A stretch of 64,000 nt of DNA from JADGNF01 sp964582085 (GCA_964582085.1 CAZOPV010000015.1:35578-99577); one strand, 5' to 3'; positions 1 through 8,682 are shown, numbered from the stretch's first letter. Numbers and translations are program-made. The notes: generated by a model from the letters alone, not told the origin.

Positions 1-7
1 GGTCGTC

Positions 8-18
8 AAATTTAAAAA
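8..18 (+). promoter_or_regulatory. Putative TATA box of the histone transcript
   Basis: An A/T-only stretch (TTTAAAAAAT) lies about 25 bases upstream of position 40. That is the distance expected for an archaeal TATA box and start site. If the start is near 40, the mRNA would begin almost at the small ORF at 42-83 and about 40 bases before the histone ATG. This is inference from spacing alone. Confidence 0.35.
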
Positions 19-41
19 ATAAGAGACAATAAAGGTTAAAT

Positions 42-83
42 ATGGCTTTAAAAAGAAAAAGAAGCCGCAGAGTGTCTCTATGA
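42..83 (+). CDS. Possible 13-codon basic upstream ORF overlapping the histone start
   Basis: A short frame starts with ATG at 42, follows an AAAGGT motif by six bases, and encodes MALKRKRSRRVSL, with six lysines or arginines in 13 residues. Its TGA stop (81-83) overlaps the histone ATG (80-82). The histone ATG itself has no purine-rich ribosome binding site just upstream. The arrangement would fit translational coupling of a leader peptide to the histone. A frame this short can occur by chance, so it is reported as a possibility only. Confidence 0.3.
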   Translation: MALKRKRSRRVSL

Positions 84-301
84 CCGATTTAGAAATTGCA
101 GTAGCTCCCATGCATAGGTTGTGTAAAAAAGCAGGCGCTGACAGAGTAAGTGAAGCAGCCGCCAAAGAACTTGCCAAAGCCCTTGAGGAAGTAGGGGTTA
201 AAATTGCCAAGGAAGCTTTGGATTTCGCTATGCACGCAGGAAGAAAAACCATTAAATCCGAAGATATAGAAATTGCAGCAAAGAAAGTCATGGGAAAATA
301 A
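80..301 (+). CDS. Archaeal histone
   Basis: This 73-residue protein has the length and pattern of an HMf/HTa-type archaeal histone: one histone fold of three helices with no tails. The early MHRLCKKAGADRVSEAA region corresponds to helix 1 and loop 1. The RKTIKSEDI segment near residue 55 is the conserved loop 2 and the start of helix 3, and the protein ends AAKKVMGK. Such histones dimerise and wrap DNA, packing the chromosome. Cys15 is not typical. The gene stands alone, converges on a TrmB-type regulator, and has a pyrimidine-rich T tract after its stop. Start and family are secure; the particular paralogue type is not. Confidence 0.95.
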   Translation: MTDLEIAVAPMHRLCKKAGADRVSEAAAKELAKALEEVGVKIAKEALDFAMHAGRKTIKSEDIEIAAKKVMGK

Positions 302-330
302 ACATTCTCTCTTTCTCTCTTTTTTGTTAA
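302..330 (+). terminator. T-rich intrinsic-type terminator after the histone gene
   Basis: The 33 bases between the histone stop and the convergent TrmB stop are almost pure pyrimidine and end in a run of six T. Archaeal RNA polymerase terminates at such U tracts without needing a hairpin. No stem-loop was found here. Confidence 0.5.
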
Positions 331-334
331 AAAG

Positions 335-1090
335 TTAAGTTTTGGTTTTAGTTGAAGAATCCCAGAGAAACTGAAAATACTCACGTGCAAAGCCCACCAA
401 ACCAACGTGATTACTCCAAATCACGAGGCTGGGTTTGTCTTCCCCCAGAAGCAACATAGCCTCTTTTCCGTCTGCTATTATTCCACCACCAAACATGTGA
501 TCCCTAACTCTAAACTCGTGTACGCCTGAATTTTTTCTCAAAGCCAGCCATTCTTCGCCTTCACCTGCCACCATTAGTTTCACCACAACCTTTTTCTTTA
601 AATTCAAAAGCATTTGGTCTGCTGACGTAATTACGCCTCGAGCAAAAGCGGGTGCAGCTATCATAACCTCCTTGGCGGCTTTTTTGAGAACCTCTTCAAG
701 CTTGACCACTACAGCCTGTTGCCCATGTAAAATCAAAATATCTGGTCTTTCTACCAATTCACGTTTTTCATAAAGTGGTTGTAACGCTTCGTTTACCATT
801 TGTTCCCAATTTTGAACTTTTTCTTCTATACGTTGCTTTGTTAACGTCGTCGCTTCAAGGGGAGACACAGGATAATATTTAAATGGGCGGTTTTCAGAAC
901 TTTTAACCCAACCTTTCTCCTTAAGAGCATTTAAAACCGCATAGATTTTGCTGTAGGGCACCTTGGCTTCGCGGCTTATTTCCATGGCAGTCATATGTCC
1001 TCTTCCGAGCAGCGCAACGTAGGCGTCAATTTCGTAAGCGCTCAGACCCATTTCATGTAACATTTCCCGTATGTTTTCACTTATTAGCAT
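335..1090 (-). CDS. TrmB-family transcriptional regulator
   Basis: The first 85 or so residues form a winged helix-turn-helix of the TrmB type (LSAYEIDAYVALL, then the recognition region EISREAKVPYSKIYAVLNALKEKGWV). A coiled stretch follows, then a phospholipase-D-like sensing domain (RPDILILHGQQAVV onward), as in TrmB regulators of sugar metabolism. I start at the ATG at 1090 because AAGGGG lies nine bases upstream. A GTG at 1111 would add seven residues but has no clear site of its own. The effector and targets are unknown. It converges on the histone gene and diverges from the tetraether synthase gene, so it might act on the shared upstream region. Confidence 0.85.
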   Translation of the reverse strand: MLISENIREMLHEMGLSAYEIDAYVALLGRGHMTAMEISREAKVPYSKIYAVLNALKEKGWVKSSENRPFKYYPVSPLEATTLTKQRIEEKVQNWEQMVNEALQPLYEKRELVERPDILILHGQQAVVVKLEEVLKKAAKEVMIAAPAFARGVITSADQMLLNLKKKVVVKLMVAGEGEEWLALRKNSGVHEFRVRDHMFGGGIIADGKEAMLLLGEDKPSLVIWSNHVGLVGFAREYFQFLWDSSTKTKT

Positions 1091-1189
1091 GCCTGTTTTC
1101 CCCTTATTCACCTTAGTAAAGGTTTGGAAAACTTATTAAATACTACACTTGCTTTCTTTTAAGCTGCTTACGCTATATAAGTGACAATT

Positions 1190-2680
1190 ATGAATGTAAT
1201 TAAGAACACAAAGAGCATTTGCCCTGAGTGTCTCAAAGCGTTAGATGCCACTATATACGAGGAAGCGGGTAAAGTTTACATAAAAAAAGAGTGTAGCCAG
1301 CATGGGGTTTATGAGGAACTCTACTGGTCTGATTATGAACAGTATTTGCGTGCAGAAACTTTCAGATACGACGGCGACGGCGTAGAGAATCCGCGTACCC
1401 AAACAGTCAACGGCTGTCCCCTCGATTGTGGTATCTGCCCTGAGCATAAATCCCATACCGCGCTCGCTATTATTGATATAACAAATCGTTGCAATCTTAC
1501 ATGCCCAGTTTGTTTTGCCAACGCTGCAGCTGCAGGATATGTCTATGAACCCACAAAAGAACAGGTTACAGCTATGCTTGAAAACCTGCGTGCAACCAGA
1601 CCTGTTCCAGCTACGGCATTACAGTTCTCAGGCGGCGAACCTACCATCCGCAATGAACTCCCTGATTTTGTTCGAAAAGCCAAAGAGCTTGGATTTCGCC
1701 ACGTTGAAGTCAACACCAACGGCGTTCGCATTTCCAAAAACTTAGAATACGCCAAGCAACTTAAAGAAGCAGGAGTAAGCACCATCTATTTACAGTTCGA
1801 TGGTCTAACTTCTGACGTTTACAAATTCATACGTGGCGTTGATCTACTAGATGTTAAACTGAAGGCCCTTGAAAACCTCCGTGAGGCAGGTATAAAAAGT
1901 GTTGTTTTGGTAGTCACTCTGGTGAAAGGTGTCAACGATAATCAGCTTGGCGGCATCATAAATTTTGCTGCTAAAAACTTTGACATCGTTAGATGTATAA
2001 ATGTTCAACCAGTTTCCCTCTGCGGCAGATTACCGCAAAAAGAACGCGACAAAATGCGCATAACTATCCCTGACTTCATGCAAGCTGTGGAGGAACAAAC
2101 TAAGGGCGAGGTCAAGGCATCCGACTTCTACCCTGTACCTACAGTTGTGCCTGTCTCTAAAGCCGTAGGAGCTCTACAAGATAAACGATATGTAGAATTC
2201 ACAGCGCATCCGCACTGCGGTATGGCAACATATTTGTTTGTGGAAAAAGGCAAAATCATTCCTATCAGCCGTTACGCTAACGTAGAAAAATTCTCTAACG
2301 CTATGAAAAAAGCATTTGAAGAAGCGTCTAAAGGCAACAAAAACAGAGCCAAACTACGCTTGCTGGGAGCCGTAAGGCATGTGAAATTTAGCTTCTTACG
2401 CAAATATGTACTTAAAGTATTAACAAAAGGTGACTACAAAAGCCTCGGAGATCTGCAGAGAAAAGCTATTCTGCTCTCATCTATGCACTTTATGGATCCC
2501 TACAACTTTGACTTAGAACGTGTCCAACGTTGCGTTATTCACTACGCTGTTCCTGACGGTCGCATAATCCCATTCTGTACTATGAACAGCCTCCACCGCG
2601 CTGCGGTGGAGAAAAAATTGGGCATGCCAATTAAAGAATGGCAAAGCAAGCATAAGGTTGAAATAACTCAGCCTTCCTAG
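1190..2680 (+). CDS. tes: Radical SAM tetraether lipid synthase (Tes) homologue
   Basis: The protein (496 residues from this ATG) has a radical SAM core with the CNLTCPVC cluster motif (CxxxCxxC) near residue 100, followed by the FSGGEPT motif. The N-terminus carries extra cysteine motifs (CPEC near residue 12; CPLDCGIC near residue 77). This layout and length match the MJ0619-type family shown to join two archaeol tails into glycerol dialkyl glycerol tetraethers through carbon-carbon bond formation at the membrane. The presence implies GDGT lipids. A GTG at 1181 is an alternative start. A TATA-like TATTAAATA at about 1133-1141 is a plausible promoter. The gene is 21 bases upstream of S25e. 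Confidence 0.85.
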   Translation: MNVIKNTKSICPECLKALDATIYEEAGKVYIKKECSQHGVYEELYWSDYEQYLRAETFRYDGDGVENPRTQTVNGCPLDCGICPEHKSHTALAIIDITNRCNLTCPVCFANAAAAGYVYEPTKEQVTAMLENLRATRPVPATALQFSGGEPTIRNELPDFVRKAKELGFRHVEVNTNGVRISKNLEYAKQLKEAGVSTIYLQFDGLTSDVYKFIRGVDLLDVKLKALENLREAGIKSVVLVVTLVKGVNDNQLGGIINFAAKNFDIVRCINVQPVSLCGRLPQKERDKMRITIPDFMQAVEEQTKGEVKASDFYPVPTVVPVSKAVGALQDKRYVEFTAHPHCGMATYLFVEKGKIIPISRYANVEKFSNAMKKAFEEASKGNKNRAKLRLLGAVRHVKFSFLRKYVLKVLTKGDYKSLGDLQRKAILLSSMHFMDPYNFDLERVQRCVIHYAVPDGRIIPFCTMNSLHRAAVEKKLGMPIKEWQSKHKVEITQPS

Positions 2681-2701
2681 TGTAGCGGAAAGTGACAAAT
2701 T

Positions 2702-3031
2702 ATGGGTGGAAAAAAGAAACTCGGCTTAAAGCAGATGGAAAAGCAACAAGAGAAGACTGACGAAACTGCCGCTCCAAAAGAAAAGAAAGATAAAAAAGGG
2801 CCACCAAAGGAGAAACGCACAGTTATCGGTGTCATCCCTCCTGATGCAAAAAACGACAAAATTATCGCTGAAATAAAGAAAATGCCTGTCTTGACACCTT
2901 ACACCATAGCCACAAAATACAATGTACGCGTAAGTGCCGCTAAACAATTTTTGGCACAACTAGAGCAAAACGGTGCAGTGCAATTAGTTTCAGGAAGCCA
3001 CAACCTCAAGGTTTACAAGCCTTGCGATTAA
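2702..3031 (+). CDS. rps25e: 30S ribosomal protein S25e
   Basis: A 109-residue protein with a lysine-rich disordered N-terminus (about residues 1-45) and a C-terminal winged-helix fold matching eukaryotic/TACK S25e (PVLTPYTIATKYNVRVSAAKQFL, then LEQNGAVQLVSGS). S25e binds the small-subunit head near the exit site. It is typical of Crenarchaeota, Thaumarchaeota, Bathyarchaeota and related lineages and absent from most Euryarchaeota, so it helps place the organism. It follows tes by 21 bases and may be co-transcribed with it. Confidence 0.93.
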   Translation: MGGKKKLGLKQMEKQQEKTDETAAPKEKKDKKGPPKEKRTVIGVIPPDAKNDKIIAEIKKMPVLTPYTIATKYNVRVSAAKQFLAQLEQNGAVQLVSGSHNLKVYKPCD

Positions 3032-3095
3032 TTCCCAACATGTTTCAACCCATCTTTATATGCAACTAAACTGAATACGGGAGATACGTTGTGTA

Positions 3096-3575
3096 TTGAC
3101 TTATCCTGAAAGAGTTTATACTGAAGACGAAGTAAAAAAAGCAAAACAGCTTGTAGACGCAGGATACAAGCATGACCTTGCGGTTAAAGGAGAACTTTCA
3201 TTCACATCTAAAGTCAGCGAGGCCATTGAGTTATTAAAAACTGCAGGGTATTACGACTTTATACGGATCTATATTCGCCAAATAAAGGAGATTGACGGTT
3301 TAACTCAACTCCGAGAAACTGAAGCGTCTATCTGGGCAAATAAGTTCGCTGTGGAAAACCCTGTTGATTTTGCAAGTCTCATAGTTCAGAAGGCTTATCA
3401 TATGAAAGAGTATTTAGATGGCGAAATCTACTATGGCGGCAACTCTGAAAAGCGTACTATACAAAAGCGCATAGACTTCTTGGGCGTTCTGAAAGAAAAA
3501 AGCCAAGACGCCAGTGTAAAAGACGAGTGCACGCGACTGTTAGAACTATGGCGTGAAAGCTCCATAGCTTATTAA
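3096..3575 (+). CDS. Conserved-looking protein of unknown function
   Basis: This 159-residue protein starts at TTG; no ATG or GTG is available near the start in this frame. It is soluble, mostly helical and charged, with no cysteines clustered for metal binding, no membrane segment and no motif I recognise. The N-terminal half (YTEDEVKKAKQLVDAGYKHDL) and the later LLELWRESS segment suggest a small helical bundle. I do not recognise the family. It is probably real, because the frame is long and bounded by an intergenic promoter-like AT stretch upstream, and its stop overlaps the convergent gene by four bases. No function is proposed. Confidence 0.7.
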   Translation: MTYPERVYTEDEVKKAKQLVDAGYKHDLAVKGELSFTSKVSEAIELLKTAGYYDFIRIYIRQIKEIDGLTQLRETEASIWANKFAVENPVDFASLIVQKAYHMKEYLDGEIYYGGNSEKRTIQKRIDFLGVLKEKSQDASVKDECTRLLELWRESSIAY

Positions 3576-3958
3576 GCTTCAACTCGGATTCTGGTTCCAC
3601 TTTTTATATGTCTAAAAATTTCCAAATTTCTTGTGATTTTACCTAGTATACTGACGGGACTGTAAGGTTGTGATTGGCCATAGAACACACACAGCGCACT
3701 ACCCATGGGCCAAAATGCTATGGCGCCAGTTTCAACGGTGGATTTGGCTTTTTCTTCACCCATTTTAACAGGGATTTCAAAATAAATTTCTTCTTTCCAC
3801 AGTGCAGCACGACCTTCCAAAGGTAGTTTCCTGACTAAGGTATCAACTGTTCGGGGTGCCAAAAAGCGGACAAGCTCACCTTCAGCTTCACCTAAACCCT
3901 CTATTAAGAATTTTACTTTTATACGGGAAACATCTTCAGTCAAAGTTCTTCTCCTCAT
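3572..3958 (-). CDS. Cyclophilin-like fold protein (TM1367/DUF369 type)
   Basis: A 128-residue protein with the pattern of the TM1367-like cyclophilin-fold family: an N-terminal strand with IEGLGEAEGELVRFLAP, then LPLEGRAALWKEEIYFEIPV, and a C-terminal GSALCVFYGQ followed by the SPVSILGKI segment. Family members have a cyclophilin-like barrel but lack proven prolyl isomerase activity, and their substrate is unknown. It is a single gene; its stop overlaps the convergent upstream gene by four bases. Family call is good; biochemical role is not known. Confidence 0.75.
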   Translation of the reverse strand: MRRRTLTEDVSRIKVKFLIEGLGEAEGELVRFLAPRTVDTLVRKLPLEGRAALWKEEIYFEIPVKMGEEKAKSTVETGAIAFWPMGSALCVFYGQSQPYSPVSILGKITRNLEIFRHIKSGTRIRVEA

Positions 3959-4091
3959 GTTTTATTAAGAAATGGGCAATGCACTTTCTCGGAACAAACT
4001 GTCATAGTACGCAAGTCGCTATTTAACTCTTACAGTAAAATCTTTTACTAAAACTTGAAACGAGAGAAAAAAAGAATAAAAAAGATCGGCT

Positions 4092-5198
4092 TCAAGACAG
4101 AAGCTGTAACAATATTTTCCCTATTTCATTAATTTGTTCTTCCGTGACTCGGGGGTGAACAGGTAATGAAAACACTTGTTTTGATGCCTTTTCAGTTTCA
4201 GGAAGATTTCGAGCACCAAAACTTCTCTGATAATAAGGCATCTGGTGCACAGGGTTTGAATAATATGCCTCCGTGCCTATGCCTCTCTTTTTCATTTCAT
4301 CCAAAAGGCAGTTCCTTTCTTTTTCCTCACCGTTGACCAACCTAACAGTGTAAAGGTACCAGCTATGTGAGCCTCCTTCTGGTTCCAGAGGCAGTTTGAG
4401 GCGTTTATTTTCCGAGAGAATGCTGCTTAGTCTTTCAGAGTTTGCACGACGAGAGGCTACAAAGCTGGGCAATTTTTCCAGTTGAACTAGCCCTATAGCC
4501 GCCTCCATTTCAGGCATTCGGTAGTTGTAACCAAGCATCTCCGAATAATACTTCGATTTTTCGCCGTGAGTTCGTAGCATTCGTAACTTTTCTGCAAATT
4601 CGTCGCTATCAGTAGTTACAACGCCGCCTTCGCCTGTGGTCATGTTTTTACTTGCATAAAGACTCCAACAAGCCATGTCCGCAAAGGTGCCTGCAGGTTT
4701 ACCCCTCCGAGTTGCACCGTGTGCCTGCGCGGCATCCTCTATAATCGCCAAACTGTACTTATCAGCAATTTCCCTCAGGGGTTTGATGTCAACAGGCCAA
4801 CCGTAGAGGTCCACAGGTAGAATGGCTTTTGTTTTTTTAGTTATTTCCTTTTCTACAGAAACCGGTGATAGACAATAATTTTCAGGATCGATGTCAGCAA
4901 ATACAGGTTTGCCGCCTGCCATGACGACTGCTTCTGCGGTGGCTACAAAAGTGAAGCTCGGCAGAATCACCTCGTCGCCTCTCTTTATTCCTGCTGCCAC
5001 AACTGCCATGTGTAATGCTGCTGTGCCTGTGTTGACTGCTACTGCATGTTTCACTCCTGCGAATTTAGCGTAGTTTTTTTCAAAGGCAGAAACCATGGGT
5101 CCTGTGCCTAGTGCGTTTGTTACGACGCCGCTTCTTAGTACATTAACTACTGCCTCGATTTCCTCTTCTCCAAGTTTTGGAATGTTGATTGGAATCAT
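4092..5198 (-). CDS. DegT/DnrJ/EryC1/StrS-family PLP aminotransferase
   Basis: A 368-residue sugar aminotransferase of fold type I. Visible landmarks are the N-terminal PINIPKLGEEEIEAV, the GTAALHMAV cofactor-binding motif, the EDAAQAHGA aspartate region, and the PLP-binding lysine in SLYASKNMTTGEGG around residue 190. These enzymes transaminate keto-sugar nucleotides for surface glycans. No other sugar-nucleotide gene is adjacent, so the substrate cannot be named. A GGGG site lies upstream of the ATG. It is followed at distance by the NAD-kinase-like gene on the same strand (93 bases apart), which does not suggest a shared pathway. Confidence 0.88.
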   Translation of the reverse strand: MIPINIPKLGEEEIEAVVNVLRSGVVTNALGTGPMVSAFEKNYAKFAGVKHAVAVNTGTAALHMAVVAAGIKRGDEVILPSFTFVATAEAVVMAGGKPVFADIDPENYCLSPVSVEKEITKKTKAILPVDLYGWPVDIKPLREIADKYSLAIIEDAAQAHGATRRGKPAGTFADMACWSLYASKNMTTGEGGVVTTDSDEFAEKLRMLRTHGEKSKYYSEMLGYNYRMPEMEAAIGLVQLEKLPSFVASRRANSERLSSILSENKRLKLPLEPEGGSHSWYLYTVRLVNGEEKERNCLLDEMKKRGIGTEAYYSNPVHQMPYYQRSFGARNLPETEKASKQVFSLPVHPRVTEEQINEIGKILLQLLS

Positions 5199-5291
5199 TT
5201 TTTTGCCCCAAGTTGCAAGAGTAGTGTTAGTGCACTGGTATATTTCGATTTAGTTGGGTATTTGCTTGGAAAAGCCTGATTCAATATTTTT

Positions 5292-6458
5292 TTATTCAAC
5301 CTGAATAGGTTGCTCGGTTTTGTAGTCTGAAACGACCCTGAAGGTGTGCGCTCTGAGAGCATTGTCCATGGCGGGGTCGCCTGTATCCACTCTCAACCTT
5401 TTTAGACTCCGCAGTTTATTTGCTGTAGCAATAACAACAATATTGTCTAAACCAACTTGTTGGATCACTTTGGCGCTTATCTGCTGGTTTCCTCTCCCAA
5501 AAATGAAACCTTGACCGCCAATTGGTGTTACTATGATCCGTGCAGCTTTGTCTTTTATATGCTCAAGGATTTGTTTCTCGTTAACATCTTTAGCAAAAAT
5601 TTTCTTATTGTAGAATAAGTCCACACCTAAAATTGTTTTTTTCTCATCCAACAGGTCCCCGATTGTGCGCGTTGTCGTTCCAGGACCAACAACATAAACA
5701 ACGTCAGGTTCCATGTTTTCAATAATGTAGACTGCTATGGCAGCTTGATTACGTATTTCATCTTCAGTCATGGGGCTGGACAGCTTGCTTTCTTGGATAA
5801 GATTCGGTTCATATGGTGTTAAAACATAACCATAAAGTTTAGCTGATAAGCGGTCTTCCCTGAAAGCAGTTTCGTCAATATCCATAACCTCAGCCTCTCT
5901 CAACGGTAGAACGTCTCCCAAGAAACGTACAACAACTCTTGCGGCTGCAGCTGGTGTAACCGCAAATACCGTGCTATGCATCTTGACACCCGTGGGTACT
6001 CCCAGCACAGGTAGCTCTTCATCAACCGCCGCCAAGATGTCTCTAGCTGTGCCGTCTCCGCCACAGAAAACAAGAAGCTCAACTCCCGAATCTTTGATGT
6101 ATCTGGCGGCGGCTTGTGTGTCCTTACCTTCTGTCTCCTCCTTCTTTTCTCCAACAACAGTGTACTCAAAACCGCAGCGCCTAGCTTCATCTTCTCCCAT
6201 GATGGCTGCGCCAACTACTAATTTTATATACGCCTTAAATGGGCTCAACTCAGAAAGAAATGCTTCCGCGCGTACAGGAGAAACAGGTTTAGCCCCCAAA
6301 GATAAGGCTCGGTTAAGCGTTGTTTTCCCATCTGTTCCTTTAAGGCCTACTGCGCCTCCCATGCCTGCTATGGGGTTTACGACTAACCCGATCTTCTTTA
6401 TATGTGGGGCGTTCCCAGTTTTAGATTGGATTTGATTTTGTGGTGTGAGGGTAACCAT
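5292..6458 (-). CDS. ATP-NAD kinase-like protein (COG3199/AcoX type)
   Basis: The 388-residue protein starts with a variable tail, then KIGLVVNPIAGMGGAVGLKGTDG, typical of the COG3199 branch of the NAD kinase/diacylglycerol kinase superfamily. The catalytic GGDGT motif is present (VFCGGDGTARDI, about residue 135), and the glycine-rich PIGGQGFIFGRGNQ lies in the C-terminal half. The phosphoryl acceptor of this branch is not settled; NAD or a related substrate is likely. It acts in the cytoplasm. Neighbours give no clear clue. Confidence 0.82.
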   Translation of the reverse strand: MVTLTPQNQIQSKTGNAPHIKKIGLVVNPIAGMGGAVGLKGTDGKTTLNRALSLGAKPVSPVRAEAFLSELSPFKAYIKLVVGAAIMGEDEARRCGFEYTVVGEKKEETEGKDTQAAARYIKDSGVELLVFCGGDGTARDILAAVDEELPVLGVPTGVKMHSTVFAVTPAAAARVVVRFLGDVLPLREAEVMDIDETAFREDRLSAKLYGYVLTPYEPNLIQESKLSSPMTEDEIRNQAAIAVYIIENMEPDVVYVVGPGTTTRTIGDLLDEKKTILGVDLFYNKKIFAKDVNEKQILEHIKDKAARIIVTPIGGQGFIFGRGNQQISAKVIQQVGLDNIVVIATANKLRSLKRLRVDTGDPAMDNALRAHTFRVVSDYKTEQPIQVE

Positions 6459-6567
6459 AATTTTTTCCTAATATGTTATTCAGGATATCAGTTAATAAAA
6501 GCTACACGTGAAAAATAAAAACACAAAAAAATGAAAAGAAGCAACCGCGTAGGTAGCTAAAACTTGC

Positions 6568-7980
6568 CTACACTGGTTCGCAGTTGATGAATTTTTTGTT
6601 CACCGAGTCCAACCAAGGATAGAGCTTGCGAAGTTTCTCCATGGACTCCGCAACTTTCTCTGTCGGATATTCGTATGGCTGAAGGTTGCCGCTGAAGTAT
6701 TCATCATAGGCAGACATGTCAAAGTGGCCATGACCACAAAGTACAAAGAGTATAGTTTTTGTTTCGCCAGTTTGTTTACATCTCAACGCTTCATCGATGG
6801 CGCCTTTTATTGCATGGGATGGTTCAGGTGCGGGGATTATACCTTCAGTTTGGATGAAAAGTTTAGCTGCGTCAAAAACGTCTATCTGGTTGTAGGCTTC
6901 TGTCGTCATCTGTTTTGCTTGAGTCAATATGCTTATTGTAGGAGCAATTCCGTGGTAGCGTAAACCGCCTGCATGGATCGGCGCAGGTATAAAATCGTGA
7001 CCTAAGGTGTGCATTGGCACTAAAGGTGTTATCCTTGCGGTGTCGCCGTGGTCATAGATATATTGCCCCTTAGTGACTTTTGGACAGGCTGTAGCTTCAG
7101 TAGCAACAAACTTCGTCTCTTTAGGTGCCTTCTTAGCAACTTTGTCATAATAAAACGGCCAGATAAGACCTGAGTAGCTGCTTCCTCCACCTATACATCC
7201 ATAAATCACGTCTGGATAATCATCAACTAGTTCCAGTTGTTTCTTTGCTTCCAACCCCTCAACGGTTTGGTGCATCAAGACATGGTTAAAGACGCTACCT
7301 ATAGCGTAGTTTGCCTCCTCTTCGTTGACCAATGCATCTTCTACAGCTTCACTGATGGCTATACCTAGACTCCCTTTGTTATCTGGGTCTTCTTTGAGGA
7401 TTTTTCTGCCTGCTTCTGTCCTGTTGCTGGGACTTGCAAAGCATTCTGCACCAAAAGCATTCATCATCATTTTGCGGTATGGCTTTTGATCAAAGCTTGC
7501 GCGGACCATGTACACAGTGGCTTTCAAACCAAACATTGCTGCTGCAAAAGACAACGCAGAACCCCATTGACCTGCCCCTGTCTCTGTGGTTAACCTCTTT
7601 GTGCCCTCTTTCATGTTGTAGTAGGCTTGAGGCACGGCAGTGTTGGGTTTGTGGCTCCCCGACGGACTGACGCCTTCGTACTTGTAGTAAATCTTGGCAG
7701 GGGTCTTCAACGCCTTCTCCAAGTTTATAGCTCGATAAAGGGGAGTGGGGCGCCATAGACTGTAGACTTCCCTTACTTCTTCTGGAATGTCGATCCATCT
7801 GTCTTGACTTAACTCCTGAGCAATAATTGCTTTTGGGAAAATGCGGGGAACAATCCCAACTCCAGGTTCCTTTGTTACAGGATCTATGAACGGCGGCAAA
7901 GGTTTTGGTAGGTCAGGCGCTATATTATACCATTGTTTTGGTAACTCATCTTCGGGTAAAAGTATCTTTCTATTTGGCAT
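6568..7980 (-). CDS. trpB2: Tryptophan synthase beta chain-like protein TrpB2
   Basis: At 470 residues, with the long N-terminal extension ending in WRPTPLYRAINLEKAL, this is the TrpB2 class rather than TrpB1. The PLP lysine lies in SPSGSHKPNTA near residue 110, and the phosphate-binding loop is CIGGGSSYSG. TrpB2 condenses indole (or O-phosphoserine) with serine to make tryptophan and often lacks a TrpA partner; none is present here. An AAGGTG site precedes the ATG. It diverges from an ACT-domain regulator across 104 bases that contain a perfect palindrome, so feedback control by an amino acid is plausible. Confidence 0.92.
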   Translation of the reverse strand: MPNRKILLPEDELPKQWYNIAPDLPKPLPPFIDPVTKEPGVGIVPRIFPKAIIAQELSQDRWIDIPEEVREVYSLWRPTPLYRAINLEKALKTPAKIYYKYEGVSPSGSHKPNTAVPQAYYNMKEGTKRLTTETGAGQWGSALSFAAAMFGLKATVYMVRASFDQKPYRKMMMNAFGAECFASPSNRTEAGRKILKEDPDNKGSLGIAISEAVEDALVNEEEANYAIGSVFNHVLMHQTVEGLEAKKQLELVDDYPDVIYGCIGGGSSYSGLIWPFYYDKVAKKAPKETKFVATEATACPKVTKGQYIYDHGDTARITPLVPMHTLGHDFIPAPIHAGGLRYHGIAPTISILTQAKQMTTEAYNQIDVFDAAKLFIQTEGIIPAPEPSHAIKGAIDEALRCKQTGETKTILFVLCGHGHFDMSAYDEYFSGNLQPYEYPTEKVAESMEKLRKLYPWLDSVNKKFINCEPV

Positions 7981-8010
7981 ATTCTACACCTTTAAAGAGG
8001 CTGATTTTGA

Positions 8011-8027
8011 GTGTTGGGTACCAACAC
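8011..8027. promoter_or_regulatory. Perfect 7-3-7 palindrome between trpB2 and the ACT regulator gene
   Basis: GTGTTGG-GTA-CCAACAC is an exact inverted repeat with a 3-base centre at 8018-8020. A TATTTATA stretch at about 8038-8046 sits 11 bases away and can serve as TATA box for either direction. If it drives trpB2, the start site falls within the palindrome, so a bound protein would block that promoter. It is a good operator candidate for the divergent ACT-domain/HTH protein. Confidence 0.6.
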
Positions 8028-8084
8028 GTATGGGAACATATTTATACGTTACTGTACAAAAACACGCATTGGAGAAAACTGTAT

Positions 8085-8588
8085 ATGTGGAACACTATCA
8101 AAAAATACTTTGAATCATACCCTGAGCGTCTTAAAGTAGCTCGTGTTCTTGTAGAGAATGGTTTAAACGTCAAAAATGGCAAAATCTATCTTAATCAAAT
8201 TGAAATTCCACCAGTACGGATAGCTAGGATTGCTAATGTGGATAGGCGAACTGTTAACGAAACTGCCAATGTAATAAAAGCTAACCGCGAACTTAGAATA
8301 ATTTTTGAAGACCTGCGCTCTGCGGGGCACTCGCTTAAAGAAATAGCCAAGCACCTCAATCTAGGCGTAGTTGAAATCACGCCTGTGGATGCGAGAGCAC
8401 ATGGCATATTAGCCAATTCAACTATGATTCTTACCAAGAGCGGTTTGAGTATTCGCCAGGCAATTGTGGATGATCCTGAACTTTCCCCTGAACCTAAGCT
8501 AACCTTAATTGTGGAGAAAAAAATTCCAGGCGATATTATCAATGAGCTACTAAAAATTAACGGTGTAGCCAAAGTGGCGGTTTACTAG
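8085..8588 (+). CDS. Regulator of amino acid metabolism with HTH and ACT domains (COG2150 type)
   Basis: From the ATG at 8085, which has GGAG eight or so bases upstream, the protein is 167 residues. The first 100 hold a helix-turn-helix (VRIARIANVDRRTVNETANVI, about residues 42-62) and a second helical segment (SLKEIAKHLNLGV). The last 70 form an ACT domain (ILTKSGLSIRQAIVDDPELSPEPKLTLIV is split across its strands), which normally binds an amino acid. An upstream in-frame ATG at 7905 would lie inside trpB2 and is rejected. The divergent trpB2 and the shared palindrome suggest that tryptophan or a related amino acid is the ligand. Confidence 0.82.
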   Translation: MWNTIKKYFESYPERLKVARVLVENGLNVKNGKIYLNQIEIPPVRIARIANVDRRTVNETANVIKANRELRIIFEDLRSAGHSLKEIAKHLNLGVVEITPVDARAHGILANSTMILTKSGLSIRQAIVDDPELSPEPKLTLIVEKKIPGDIINELLKINGVAKVAVY

Positions 8589-8682
8589 CTCGCAGTATTT
8601 TTTGCGTTATACCGAGCATTAATAAATTAAACATGCAAAATGCAGATTTCCAGCATAAGCAAACATGTAGTGCTTAGAAAAA

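Noticed and set aside
7905..8084. Longer start for the ACT-domain regulator
   Set aside because: The extra 60 codons overlap trpB2 and its promoter and palindrome. ATG 8085 has a ribosome site, and the family begins there.
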